In this document: piece by piece, positions 1 through 6,554 of the stretch
How the letters are laid out: every line of letters starts with the position of its first letter
How positions within the stretch are numbered: the stretch's first letter is position 1
NCBI GenBank assembly: GCA_016839955.1
Contig: JAEOTI010000287.1
Span: 1 to 15,268, forward strand
Source of the DNA: Candidatus Hodarchaeota archaeon
GTDB taxonomy: Archaea; Asgardarchaeota; Heimdallarchaeia; Hodarchaeales; YT1-057
DNA length: 15,268 nt
Direction: 5' to 3'
Made by a program: the position numbers and the translations under genes
Notes under the pieces: generated by a model
Seen by the model: only the letters and a program-made list of their open reading frames with translations
Told to the model about the DNA's origin: nothing
The model's database searches: none

Positions 1-602
1 AAAGCTAAGCTTTGCTGAAATAGTATCAAAGCTCGTTCTGGATCACCTATCCTCTGATTAATAGAACCTAGACTCGTAAGAGCTCGTACTATCCCGTAAG
101 AGTCCTCGAGTTCTTCATACAAAATTAAACTCTCTTCAGTGGGTGTTAATGCTCGACCAGTATAGCCCTTGATTGAATAAGTAGCTCCTTTTTGTAATAG
201 TAAGGACGCTCTTCTTTGTACAATTGCTTTTGAAGATCCTTCTGCGAGTGTACCAAGAATTTTTTCCCCTTGCTCAATCGTCTTGAGACTCTCCTCCAAT
301 TCTCTAAGATTTAATAATGTAAATGACTTAACAATCAATGCGTCGATTTCATGTAAGGGACTACCAAGTCTTTGGCTCTCTGAAAAAGCGGTTTCCGCTA
401 ATTGTAGACTCTTTGTAAAATCATTTTTCGATGCTAGGATCTGACTCCTGAATATTTGGATAGCAAGCTGTTCATCAACCTCCAATCCTTTTTCATTCTC
501 TAAAAATTCTACGATTTGAAGGGCTTCAACGTAGTTATTCTGATGTAGAAGTTTTTCAGCTCGTTGAATCTCATTGTAAGCCACAGTTTGATCTTTAGGC
601 AT
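1..602 (-). CDS. TPR-repeat protein, N-terminal 200 residues (runs off left edge)
   Basis: The minus strand is open from an ATG at 602-600 to the window edge with no stop, giving about 200 residues. The start is preceded by a GGAAG-like ribosome binding site a few bases upstream. The protein is soluble, almost wholly helical and rich in E, L, A and Q. It shows helix pairs of the TPR type, the clearest being the last visible one (ALTSLGSINQRIGDPERAL, about residues 172-190), which carries the spaced small and aromatic/large positions of a TPR consensus. Earlier repeats (EALQIVEFLEN, FTKSLQLAETAFSESQRLG, ELEESLKTIEQGEKIL) are more divergent. TPR arrays are protein-binding scaffolds, so no partner or enzyme role can be read from this piece. 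It lies 201 bp downstream of the CD36-like gene on the same strand, with its own candidate promoter, so co-transcription is uncertain. A C-terminal effector domain beyond the edge is possible. Confidence 0.8.
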   Translation of the reverse strand, partial: MPKDQTVAYNEIQRAEKLLHQNNYVEALQIVEFLENEKGLEVDEQLAIQIFRSQILASKNDFTKSLQLAETAFSESQRLGSPLHEIDALIVKSFTLLNLRELEESLKTIEQGEKILGTLAEGSSKAIVQRRASLLLQKGATYSIKGYTGRALTPTEESLILYEELEDSYGIVRALTSLGSINQRIGDPERALILFQQSLA

Positions 603-622
603 TGTCTTCCAACCATTACTCT

Positions 623-648
623 ACTTGGTACTGATTTATTAACCAAGT
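623..648 (-). promoter_or_regulatory. Inverted repeat and possible leader hairpin upstream of the TPR gene
   Basis: ACTTGGT (623-629) and ACCAAGT (642-648) form a perfect 7-bp inverted repeat with a 12-nt spacer, 21-46 bp upstream of the TPR start. A TATA-like TTATAAGG on the minus strand (678-685) would place transcription initiation near 655, so the dyad would lie in the 5-prime leader or at the start site. Whether it acts as an RNA hairpin or an operator cannot be told. Seven matching bases in AT-rich DNA may be chance. Confidence 0.3.
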
Positions 649-803
649 GATGCAAATGTCCTGCTTCCTTGAGACTGCCTTATAACATTGGAAACCGATA
701 ATTATTACTATTACAGATTTTAACGGAACAAATAATCCAAATGATATTAAAAAGAAGAAATAAGATGATTAGGAAAAAGAGGGGAGAGAAGGAGATAGAT
801 AAT

Positions 804-2627
804 CTAATTGTCAATAAATTTTCTTCTCAGATATCTTGGTACAAAGGTTAATACGGTACCAACTGCGATTAAGGCAAGTCCTATCCCCAATCCACCTGTA
901 CTCAATAGAGAAGCAAGATTTTGCGCTAGTTTTAGTTGATCTAAACCATCTTTTAATTTGTTAAATTCCTTTGAAGAAAGATTCTCTACTGAACCTAACC
1001 GCTCAGCATAGCCAAATGGCTCAATGAAAACTGTTCCTGTGGTTGAGCTATGATAGGAATAATTTCCCATTATTTTAGTGTTATAAAGACTATAATTGAA
1101 TAATTGCAGATTAAATTGCATCCGTTTCAGACCTTTAAGAGGAAAGCCCGTGTTAGGTTCAATATATAAGACTGTATTATCTTTTTCTAGAACACTATCA
1201 ACATCAGGATATTCTTGATAGTGTAAAGGGCTGAGTAATATTGGTACACCAAAATTCCATGCTGTTAAATTCATAAAACCTTCAATATATTGATCATATT
1301 TTGGATCAACTTTCCATGCAGAAGACGATAATGAAAACTTCATAGTTTCAATTTCTTGTATATAGCCTTTTCCTGAATAAACTAGTTCAGAAGAACGATA
1401 AGTATCAGTACCGCCCCAAATAGTTAACTTATCATTTTTTTCAATACCGGGAGCGAATCCGTCTCCGGTAGTCCCACAAACTGATTCATTTTCATGCCAA
1501 AAACAATTCTTAGCAACTTCAAATTTTTCAATGTCGTTGTGTGCTTCTTGTTGCCATATTTTGTCTAGATTTTTCGCTCCAGTATTAATCCGTTTAATGG
1601 GACTATAGGTACCATTTCCAACAAGAGCGGTACATGCCCCTGCTACAGGATCCTGGAATGTGAAGAACCAATCACCGAATGTTCTCTTGGCAACATAAGA
1701 AACACCGCTTTCCCACATCCAAAATGGAACTAGTGCTTCTAAAAATGAACCTAAAAGAAGAACTTGATTAGTAGTAATTTCATATCGAGTGGCATAAGTT
1801 TCATTCATTTCAGAGTATGTTTGACGGAAAACTGCGAGTGATGTAACATTTTCAGCAATTGCATAGTTTTTATTTGGGTTATAGAGAAAGTTATCAACTT
1901 GATTTCCAGTCAGATTTAAATTTGTTTCAAAATTTGCGGCTTCCAACCCAAACGGAGATGAATATGTCAAATTACCCCATTGTTCTTCTGCTTGTGTAAA
2001 ATTTTCAAGTGCATCTGCTAGTGCATGGACTGTACTATTTATGAGGTTTTGTGCTAAACCATAATGTAAATTAGCTTCATTTCCCGCTCCAAGGCAATAG
2101 GCGCGGTATAGCGGATTCCAAGAGATTATCACATCATCTAATGTAAGTTCCTCTTGATGTCCGCTATCTGCTACCAAGTACCATGAGAATTCTTGGTAAG
2201 TCACTGTATCTTCTGTATGTCCTAGAACAGTTCTGTTATCTATTTTTTGGCAAATAAATGGACCTACCTCTTCATAAATGGGTACATTTCCTGTGAAACT
2301 ATTACTAGTAACATTATAATTCGTGATATTGTAGATATAAAATGAATCATACACAGGTGGTACTTTTATATTCTCTGGACCTGTATATAACCAACTATCA
2401 CCTTGTTCTATTACATTTAGATTAGAATCGAATAGCCAGGGAGAATCCCAGTCTTCTACAGTTAGTACTAATGTATCTTTGAGTCCATCTTCAAGCATTT
2501 GATTGATTACAAGTGGACCTGTGATTCCAATTCCCACGGTTACAATTCCCCCCAAAACCAAAATTATCCCTAGAATAGTCATTAATCGGTGTGATCGAAT
2601 TATCATATAAAACCAACCAATAATCAT
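804..2627 (-). CDS. CD36/LIMP-2 family (scavenger receptor class B-like) membrane protein
   Basis: This 607-residue protein has the full architecture of the CD36 family. It has a short basic N-terminal tail, a membrane span at about 17-39, a large ectodomain, a second span at about 574-596, and a short basic tail (RRKFIDN). Family landmarks occur in order: PPVYDSFYIYNITN (90-103) and YEEVGPF (118-124), RTFGDWFFTFQDPV (315-328, like the RT..LWGY.DP segment), a KLTIWGG stretch (400-406, like the NLSYW region), PILLSPLHYQEYPDV (462-476, like PVYISLPHFLYASPDV of human CD36), and VLYIEPNTGFPLKGLKRMQF (486-505, like the YLDIEPITGF...KRLQVNL block). Eukaryotic members bind lipids, lipoproteins or lysosomal enzymes and carry lipid through a tunnel in the ectodomain; that role here is inferred. 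Cysteines are at 126, 178, 332, 375 and 384. Fifteen N-x-S/T sequons lie in the ectodomain. ATGs at codons 8 and 16 are alternative starts; either would keep the first span. It is monocistronic or leads into the TPR gene. Confidence 0.9.
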   Translation of the reverse strand: MIIGWFYMIIRSHRLMTILGIILVLGGIVTVGIGITGPLVINQMLEDGLKDTLVLTVEDWDSPWLFDSNLNVIEQGDSWLYTGPENIKVPPVYDSFYIYNITNYNVTSNSFTGNVPIYEEVGPFICQKIDNRTVLGHTEDTVTYQEFSWYLVADSGHQEELTLDDVIISWNPLYRAYCLGAGNEANLHYGLAQNLINSTVHALADALENFTQAEEQWGNLTYSSPFGLEAANFETNLNLTGNQVDNFLYNPNKNYAIAENVTSLAVFRQTYSEMNETYATRYEITTNQVLLLGSFLEALVPFWMWESGVSYVAKRTFGDWFFTFQDPVAGACTALVGNGTYSPIKRINTGAKNLDKIWQQEAHNDIEKFEVAKNCFWHENESVCGTTGDGFAPGIEKNDKLTIWGGTDTYRSSELVYSGKGYIQEIETMKFSLSSSAWKVDPKYDQYIEGFMNLTAWNFGVPILLSPLHYQEYPDVDSVLEKDNTVLYIEPNTGFPLKGLKRMQFNLQLFNYSLYNTKIMGNYSYHSSTTGTVFIEPFGYAERLGSVENLSSKEFNKLKDGLDQLKLAQNLASLLSTGGLGIGLALIAVGTVLTFVPRYLRRKFIDN

Positions 2628-2629
2628 CT

Positions 2630-2641
2630 GAGATTAATCTC
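2630..2641. promoter_or_regulatory. 12-bp perfect palindrome next to the CD36-like start codon
   Basis: GAGATTAATCTC is a perfect 12-bp palindrome two bases upstream of the ATG of the CD36-like gene. It occupies the place of a ribosome binding site and could be an operator or a leader fold. No typical Shine-Dalgarno sequence is visible here. A TATA-like TGTATATC (minus strand, about 2640-2647) overlaps it. Functional assignment is speculative. Confidence 0.3.
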
Positions 2642-2736
2642 TGATATACACCCAAAAAATTCCAGAAATCAAAATTCTGAAGAATAATTTGTGGAAAAAA
2701 ACGTCAAAAGGTCGAAGAGGATTCTTGAGTAAGATA

Positions 2737-2742
2737 GGAAGG
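2737..2742 (+). promoter_or_regulatory. Ribosome binding site that sets a CTG start for the MazG-type gene
   Basis: GGAAGG lies seven bases upstream of CTG 2750. The reading frame is closed by TAG at 2735-2737, and the conserved N-terminal helix of the MazG domain is encoded from about 2774. Translation must therefore begin between 2738 and about 2770, where the only start-like codons are ATT (2744) and CTG (2750). The spacing favours CTG. Confidence 0.55.
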
Positions 2743-2749
2743 AATTAAA

Positions 2750-3085
2750 CTGAAGAAAAACCAATCACAATTTAACACGATTCTTAAGAAAGTTATAGCT
2801 TTTCGGGAAGAAAGAAATTGGGCTAAATATCATACTCCTCGAAACTTAGCAACTTCGATCGCTATTGAAGCAGCAGAAATATTGGAGCTATTCCAGTGGC
2901 GTACAGAGCATACTTTTAAGCTTTCAAAAACAGAACTTGAACTTCTTGGAGAAGAAATTGCAGATGTTATGATTTATTGTTTTTTACTTGCAAATGAATG
3001 TGATATTGATCTTTACGGGGCAATTCTGAAGAAATTGGAAAAAAACGCAGTTAAATATCCAAAGGATAAATCTGATATGTTTTAG
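2750..3085 (+). CDS. MazG-type nucleotide pyrophosphohydrolase (dCTPase/XTP3TPA-like)
   Basis: This small all-alpha NTP pyrophosphohydrolase has about 111 residues, the usual size for single-domain MazG-like enzymes. They hydrolyse (d)NTPs to (d)NMP and pyrophosphate, often as house-cleaning of non-canonical or excess nucleotides. The metal-binding signature is intact: an ExxE in SIEAAEILELFQW and an ExxD in GEEIADVMIY. The N-terminal block FREERNWAKYHTPRNLA is typical of the dCTPase/XTP3TPA subgroup. No ATG, GTG or TTG exists ahead of that block. A TTG at 2882 would remove the first helix and the first ExxE, so it cannot be the true start. A CTG at 2750 behind GGAAGG (2737-2742) fits best. 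A sequencing error that hides a normal start is the main alternative. The gene is monocistronic and convergent with the gene at 3107. Substrate choice cannot be read from sequence. Confidence 0.82.
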   Translation: MKKNQSQFNTILKKVIAFREERNWAKYHTPRNLATSIAIEAAEILELFQWRTEHTFKLSKTELELLGEEIADVMIYCFLLANECDIDLYGAILKKLEKNAVKYPKDKSDMF

Positions 3086-3106
3086 AATAAGGAATAATCA
3101 AGTCTA

Positions 3107-4408
3107 TTAATCTTCTAAAGCTTCAAGAAGCTTTTTACCACGAGATGTAATAAGATATTTTTTTGTTCGGCCTTCTGATTCTATTGGTTGTACAAAGTTT
3201 TTCGCTTTTAGGTCTCGTAAGTGCTGATACACGACTTGTGGACTGACTTTTCTTCCTAATAATCGCCAAAGTTCCCTTCCTGAAGCAGTTTGACGTTCTT
3301 TTATTAATTTTAGAACTGCAATTTTCATAGAACTCGGCTGAAATTCAGTAGGACTTTTTTCTAGGTGGAATTGACTTCTAAAGGAGAATAATTCAGGGGT
3401 TTTTATACCAGAACCAGTGAGTAAAACTACTATTGGTAGTTCACTCAACCAATTATGATCCTTTAAGGATGGTAATGCAGCAATAGACGCTGCAGAAGCA
3501 TTTTCTACAAAAAATCCAAGATTTCGAGCTAATTGGACTGCTGTATTCGCTACTGGTTTTTGATTGATTGAAAAGCTGTCACCTTTTGTCTCTTTTATTG
3601 CCAAGACTGCTTTTTCTTTATATTGAGTAAAGTCTACCATTAATGGTGAAATAAAGAATTCATCATCTTCTTGAATTTTGAGTGGTTTTTCCTCATGTAA
3701 GGAAGTTGAAATTGGATCATAACCAACAATTTGGATGGCACACAATCGAGGGATTATAGATATCCTCTCAGCTTTTTTTAACCGTTTAAAACCTTGCCAA
3801 AGAGAATAAATGAGAGACCCCGAACCAGTAGGTACAAGAAGCACATAATCCTCATCACTTAGCCGATTTTCGGAAGCTAATTCATAAGCAAGTGTTTCTT
3901 GCCCTCTTAGGCAAGTAGGATTTCTTTCTACTGACGTTTGGAAACTCGCTCGTTCCTCGGAATAACGATTTGATCTAATAATTGCCCCTAATAATGTTTC
4001 TTCACTTTCTTTGTCTATAGATGCCCCATAAACTTCCATTATACGAATTTTTCCTATATCAGTACGTGTAGGTACAATACAATGACATCGTAAACCAGCA
4101 TAGGCCGCATAAGCAGCAACAGAGACAGCATGATTTCCATCTGAAGCTACAACTACCGAATCATAGTGTTCCGATTTTGCTTCGGACACAACTAAAGCGG
4201 CTGCACGGTCTCGAAAACTACCAGTAGGATTGACTATCTCATTTTTAAAAAAAAGACAGTTATCTGTGGCAATATCTTGAAAACGGGATTTATTTTCCGG
4301 TGATATTTCTAATAATGGCGTATTTCCCTCATTCATTGTTATTTTCTTATCTAGGAGGGGTAACCATTCAATGAATCGCCATATACCTTGATATTGCATA
4401 AAAATCAT
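3107..4408 (-). CDS. Threonine synthase-fold protein lacking the PLP lysine, with C-terminal winged helix; predicted regulator
   Basis: This 433-residue protein has two parts. Residues about 25-345 follow threonine synthase (PLP fold type II): EGNTPLLE (27-34), NPTGSFRDR (60-68), ASDGNHAVSVAAYAAYAG (88-105), NPTCLRGQETLAYEL (163-177), a glycine loop PTGSGS (193-198), VENASAASIAAL (301-312) and TGSG (331-334). In active enzymes the second motif reads NPTGSFKDR, and its Lys forms the Schiff base with PLP. Here the codon is CGA (Arg66), two base changes away from Lys. Residues about 359-432 form a winged helix (SSMKIAVLKLIKERQTASGRELWRLL, then a wing ending GRTKKYLITSRGKKLL). The rest of the fold is well kept, so this is not a decaying gene. 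It diverges from pdxST across 106 bp. I infer a non-catalytic ligand sensor controlling pdxST, with threonine synthase activity unlikely. A start at codon 4 (4399) is also possible. No Shine-Dalgarno sequence is seen, which fits a leaderless message. Confidence 0.8.
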   Translation of the reverse strand: MIFMQYQGIWRFIEWLPLLDKKITMNEGNTPLLEISPENKSRFQDIATDNCLFFKNEIVNPTGSFRDRAAALVVSEAKSEHYDSVVVASDGNHAVSVAAYAAYAGLRCHCIVPTRTDIGKIRIMEVYGASIDKESEETLLGAIIRSNRYSEERASFQTSVERNPTCLRGQETLAYELASENRLSDEDYVLLVPTGSGSLIYSLWQGFKRLKKAERISIIPRLCAIQIVGYDPISTSLHEEKPLKIQEDDEFFISPLMVDFTQYKEKAVLAIKETKGDSFSINQKPVANTAVQLARNLGFFVENASAASIAALPSLKDHNWLSELPIVVLLTGSGIKTPELFSFRSQFHLEKSPTEFQPSSMKIAVLKLIKERQTASGRELWRLLGRKVSPQVVYQHLRDLKAKNFVQPIESEGRTKKYLITSRGKKLLEALED

Positions 4409-4514
4409 CTATGACAAGAAAAAAGTTGACATAAAAAAGATTGGCGCATATCAAAAAATTACTTCAAATCTCTATATTCTCAAACTTGATGTAAATTAAT
4501 GGGGAAGAAAGAAT
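4409..4514. promoter_or_regulatory. Divergent promoter region of the predicted regulator and pdxST
   Basis: These 106 bp must hold both promoters. For pdxS, TATATT at 4473-4478 lies about 40 bp before the start, and GGGGAAG (4501-4507) is a ribosome binding site with a 7-base spacer to TTG 4515. For the minus gene, a T-rich stretch with TTTTTTATG (minus strand, 4431-4439) lies about 25 bp before its ATG, as expected for a leaderless transcript. Two related 10-mers in direct orientation, TTGACATAAA (4426-4435) and TTGATGTAAA (4486-4495), match at 8 of 10 bases. One lies next to each gene start, so they are candidate operator sites. Confidence 0.45.
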
Positions 4515-5477
4515 TTGATAGAAGCAGAAAGTGCCTGGTGGCATAAGATTGGAGTTAAAAAAGTTAATAATGGAAAGATTTCTCTCGGAACAACTCGTGT
4601 AAAACGAGGGTTTGCAAAAATGACCAAGGGAGGAGTCATTATGGATGTCACAAATGCAGATCAAGCCATAATTGCAGAAAAAGCCGGTGCTGTTTCCGTT
4701 ATGGTCTTAGATAAGTTACCTGCAGATGTTCGCCGGGCAGGCGGAGTTGCTCGTTCAGCATCTGTATCTAGAATACGAGAAATTTTGGATGTGACAACAA
4801 TCCCAGTGATGGCAAAATGTCGAATTGGACACACTGAAGAAGCTAGAATGCTTGAAGCAGTGGGAATCGACATGATTGATGAATCTGAGGTGTTAACACC
4901 TGCAGATGAAGCCCATCATGTTTGGAAATGGCCTTTTCAAACTCCTTTTGTCAATGGTGCTCGAAGTTTAGATGAAGCCCTTCGTCGAATTGAAGAAGGA
5001 GCAGCCTTGATTCGTACAAAAGGGGAAGCTGGTACTGGTAACATAGTTGAAGCAGTTCGACATATCCGTAAAGTAAACGAAGGTATCCGTCATCTTAGTA
5101 ACCTTGTAACGAATGAAGACAACCAAAACCTTATGGCTACAGCAAGAAACATGAGAGTTTCATTTGAAATTGCCTATATTACAGGTCAAATACACCGTTT
5201 ACCTGTTGTTAATTTTGCAGCAGGCGGAATTGCTACACCTGCAGATGCAGCTCTTATGATGCACCATGGTTGTGATGGTGTCTTTGTTGGTTCTGGTATT
5301 TACAAAAGTGAAGACCCACAACAACGAGCTGAGGCCATTGTACTTGCCACTACACATTTTGACAAACCCGAAATTGTATTGGAAGCCCAGGAGATGGTTG
5401 ATGAAACTAAATCTATGCCAGGACTTGAAATCGATAAATTAAATGTTCGATTACAAGAGAGAGGTGCCGAAATTTGA
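4515..5477 (+). CDS. pdxS: Pyridoxal 5'-phosphate synthase subunit PdxS
   Basis: PdxS is the synthase subunit of the DXP-independent vitamin B6 pathway. It builds PLP from ribose 5-phosphate, glyceraldehyde 3-phosphate and ammonia supplied by PdxT, and forms a dodecamer of (beta/alpha)8 barrels. At 320 residues it is slightly longer than most members because of a 23-residue N-terminal lead. The family signature is nearly unbroken: [17 protein letters not shown] (29-45, with the catalytic Asp44), MAKCRIGH (99-106, Lys101), [11 protein letters not shown] (122-132), [10 protein letters not shown] (167-176, Lys169) and the phosphate loop [15 protein letters not shown] (235-249). Lys101 and Lys169 are the two lysines that carry covalent intermediates. 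The TTG start is supported by GGGGAAG seven bases upstream; starting at a later codon would lose the leader. It overlaps pdxT by four bases (TTGA, 5474-5477), so the two are translationally coupled. Confidence 0.97.
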   Translation: MIEAESAWWHKIGVKKVNNGKISLGTTRVKRGFAKMTKGGVIMDVTNADQAIIAEKAGAVSVMVLDKLPADVRRAGGVARSASVSRIREILDVTTIPVMAKCRIGHTEEARMLEAVGIDMIDESEVLTPADEAHHVWKWPFQTPFVNGARSLDEALRRIEEGAALIRTKGEAGTGNIVEAVRHIRKVNEGIRHLSNLVTNEDNQNLMATARNMRVSFEIAYITGQIHRLPVVNFAAGGIATPADAALMMHHGCDGVFVGSGIYKSEDPQQRAEAIVLATTHFDKPEIVLEAQEMVDETKSMPGLEIDKLNVRLQERGAEI

Positions 5478-6118
5478 AAAAAATGAAAATTGGTATTCTT
5501 GCACTACAAGGTGATATTTCCGAACTCATATCCTACTTTGAACGTTCCAGTGGTGGTAACTCTGGAAATATTGAAGTTGTAAGAGTTAGAAAAATCCAAG
5601 ATTTATCAAATATTGATGGTCTAGTGATCCCAGGTGGAGAATCAACAACGATTTCCCGATTAATAAAACTTCAGTTTAATGGAGATACTGAATCGTTCCA
5701 AATGAAAATAAAAGAGTTGGTCAATACGGGCTTACCGATCCTTGGTGTATGTGCGGGTGCTGTACTCTTAGCCAAGAAAATTTACAACAAAGCGGAAAGT
5801 ACAGACCACCATGCAGTGCTGGATGTCTTAGATGTCTCAATTCTCCGAAATGCTTATGGTCGTCAAAAAGAATCCTTTGAAACCTTAATTACCGCCCCAG
5901 CTCTGAGTGAACAGGTTTTTCCTGCTGTTTTTATCAGAGCGCCTAAAATCCAACAAACAGGAGACAATGTGGAAGTCCTAGGTTATTTAGATGATACTCC
6001 AGTAATAGTAAGAGAGAAAAATCTAATGGCTGTTACATTTCATCCAGAATTAACTGAAGATTACAGAGTATCAAAATATTTCTTAGAAATGTGCCATGAA
6101 AGATTTGTTAATCGTTGA
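5474..6118 (+). CDS. pdxT: Pyridoxal 5'-phosphate synthase glutaminase subunit PdxT
   Basis: PdxT is a class I glutamine amidotransferase that releases ammonia from glutamine and channels it to PdxS. At 214 residues it has family length. The start of the fold ([13 protein letters not shown], 5-17) and the GGES loop (54-57) are present. The nucleophile elbow is GVCAG (91-95, Cys93), and the triad is completed by His190 and Glu192 in [17 protein letters not shown] (125-136) and FIRAPKI (153-159) are further family blocks. The TTG at 5474 overlaps the pdxS stop and has GAGAGGTG (5459-5466) seven bases upstream. An ATG at 5483 is an alternative, but the spacing favours TTG. An insert-like stretch ([11 protein letters not shown], 22-32) is slightly unusual. 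The gene is the last of the operon; hairpins that could end the transcript begin 310 bp downstream. Confidence 0.96.
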   Translation: MKKMKIGILALQGDISELISYFERSSGGNSGNIEVVRVRKIQDLSNIDGLVIPGGESTTISRLIKLQFNGDTESFQMKIKELVNTGLPILGVCAGAVLLAKKIYNKAESTDHHAVLDVLDVSILRNAYGRQKESFETLITAPALSEQVFPAVFIRAPKIQQTGDNVEVLGYLDDTPVIVREKNLMAVTFHPELTEDYRVSKYFLEMCHERFVNR

Positions 6119-6428
6119 CTACCTTTGTATACAAGAATTACCTACAGTCTTCAACCTTGAGAAATAAAATTGGAGGAAATGCTATAAAATCATATGTAAA
6201 GTCATTCTACTATCTAGAGGTCTCTGAGATTTCACTAACGCAAAGGATTGGATTCTCTTCTTTTATCCCAAAGATTTCTGATTTTATACGTAAAGAGAGG
6301 AACGCTAATTCAAGATTTAGGGGATCTGAATCTGATACAAAGGCGAGTAAGCAGTTTTCCCCCTCACATTTTATTTCTGGTGATAATTCAAGCTGATTTG
6401 ACTTTTTTATATCCATGTGCGCCACTCA

Positions 6429-6447
6429 TGATCCTTTGCAAGGATCA
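6429..6447. terminator. Perfect 8-bp hairpin, possible terminator
   Basis: TGATCCTT (6429-6436) and AAGGATCA (6440-6447) are perfect reverse complements around a TGC triloop. The element stands between two convergent genes. It lacks a long T tract on either side, so intrinsic termination is not certain. It could instead act as a 3-prime end stabiliser. Confidence 0.4.
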
Positions 6448-6460
6448 AAGTACAAATCCA

Positions 6461-6518
6461 CACATATTATGACGAAAATATGTGACTATCACATAGCAGA
6501 GATTTCGTGTTTTTGTCA
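6461..6518. other. Overlapping, mutually exclusive hairpins
   Basis: CACATATT (6461-6468) pairs with AATATGTG (6477-6484). The latter overlaps TATGTGA (6479-6485), which pairs perfectly with TCACATA (6489-6495) around a CTA loop. The second hairpin can be enclosed by a further stem, TGACGAAAA (6470-6478) with TTTTTGTCA (6510-6518), with one G-T wobble. The two folds cannot form together. Such competing stems are typical of attenuators, but here they may simply be the transcript end of pdxST or of the opposite gene. Confidence 0.35.
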
Positions 6519-6554
6519 GAAAATAGGAGAAAATAAGAGAATATTAGAAGGAAA

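Larger units (their letters stand above)
6119..6554. other. 436-bp intergenic region between convergent genes; no supported gene
   Basis: The region lies between the 3-prime ends of pdxT and the minus-strand gene at 6555. Open frames of 71-93 codons overlap on both strands (6115-6396 plus, 6210-6425 minus). None has a convincing start signal or recognisable motif. The 71-codon minus frame has the more protein-like composition (LAFVSDSDPLNLELAFLSL), but I cannot support it as a gene. The last 130 bp hold a cluster of inverted repeats described separately. The length is more than a simple terminator needs, so a degraded gene or a small RNA is possible. Confidence 0.5.

Noticed and set aside
2882..3085. 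TTG 2882 as start of the MazG-type gene
   Set aside because: It would cut off the conserved first helix and the first metal-binding ExxE.
3107..4408. Calling this gene an active threonine synthase (thrC)
   Set aside because: The Schiff-base Lys is replaced by Arg and a winged helix is fused at the C-terminus, so catalysis is unlikely.
6210..6425. 71-codon minus-strand frame, possibly a small gene
   Set aside because: No ribosome binding site, no recognisable motif, and it overlaps an equally long plus-strand frame. Left as an open possibility in the intergenic description.
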